Below the pieces are notes generated by a model, which had not been told where the DNA came from, searched no databases, and saw nothing but the letters and a program-made list of their open reading frames with translations. This document shows, piece by piece, positions 5,502-5,635 of a stretch of DNA of 5,635 nt. The stretch comes from Caldifarciminota bacterium (GTDB lineage Bacteria; WOR-3; Hydrothermia; UBA1063; CAJXJZ01): contig JALTEL010000603.1 of assembly GCA_027073945.1 (NCBI GenBank), positions 1 to 5,635 on the forward strand, in the 5' to 3' direction. A program made the position numbers and the translations under genes. Positions within the stretch are counted from its first letter, which is position 1. Every line of letters starts with the position of its first letter.

Positions 5502-5635
5502 TAAGGTAAGTGAAAAATTATCGTTTATACCCAGTTTTTTTAAAATAGCATAAGCATATAAATAAAATGGCTTAAAAAATGATAGCGGGGACTTACATGC
5601 TTAATAATTTAGAAAAATTGGGGAGAGTATTATAG
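5502..5635 (-). other. Upstream region of the TPR-like gene: open frame, possible end of another gene, -10-like box
   Basis: Three overlapping readings are possible on the minus strand. First, the TPR frame is open from 5600 to 5502 (33 codons) after a TAA at 5603-5601, with no standard start. Second, another frame is open from the window edge (5634) to a TAA at 5595-5593 and could be the last 13 codons of an upstream gene, ending FSKLLSM. Third, TATAAT at 5634-5629 is a perfect -10 box, but any -35 lies outside the window. These cannot be separated without more upstream sequence. Confidence 0.3.

Noticed and set aside
5597..5635. Short plus-strand reading of 12 codons starting ATGCTTAAT, with GGGG upstream
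   Set aside because: It is only 12 residues, sits at the window edge and conflicts with minus-strand features. It is probably chance.

Overview
The window is AT-rich bacterial DNA, roughly 40% G+C by eye. All six convincing genes lie on the minus strand, so transcription runs from high to low coordinates. One protein starts with a clear lipoprotein signal (lipobox VISC, Ser at +2), which favours a Gram-negative-type envelope. A NifX-like cluster-binding protein and a SufS-type cysteine desulfurase would suit an anaerobe. I cannot assign a phylum from this window.

Region 1 (5635 to 1915) is a tightly packed four-gene unit: a TPR-like helical-repeat protein, a DEDDh 3'-5' exonuclease with a C-terminal WYL-like domain, an unrecognised lipoprotein, and a family-2 glycosyltransferase of the dolichyl-phosphate glucosyltransferase (ALG5/DPM1-like) type. 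The junctions are a 14-17 nt overlap, a 4-nt GTGA overlap and a 2-nt gap. This implies one transcript with translational coupling. The unit mixes a nucleic-acid enzyme with envelope-type products, and no shared pathway is evident. The 5' end of the first gene is unsettled: its frame stays open upstream of the first ATG, and the best ribosome binding site points to an internal ATG.

Region 2 (1914 to 1) starts with a perfect-consensus sigma70-type promoter (TTGACA, 17 nt, TATAAT) and a strong Shine-Dalgarno in front of a small NifX/NifB-C-type protein that carries an added leucine-zipper-like coiled coil. A 120-nt spacer follows. It holds a possible hairpin/T-tract structure and a second promoter-like element placed so close to the next gene that its transcript would be leaderless. 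The last gene is a full-length SufS-type cysteine desulfurase ending 14 nt from the window edge. A sulfur-donating desulfurase next to a metal-cluster-binding protein suggests a link to iron-sulfur or metallocluster metabolism, but no scaffold or nitrogenase gene is visible here.

No tRNA, rRNA, CRISPR array, insertion sequence or long repeat was seen. The most notable item is the exonuclease-WYL fusion; the rest is mainly ordinary chromosomal content with some interesting regulatory detail.
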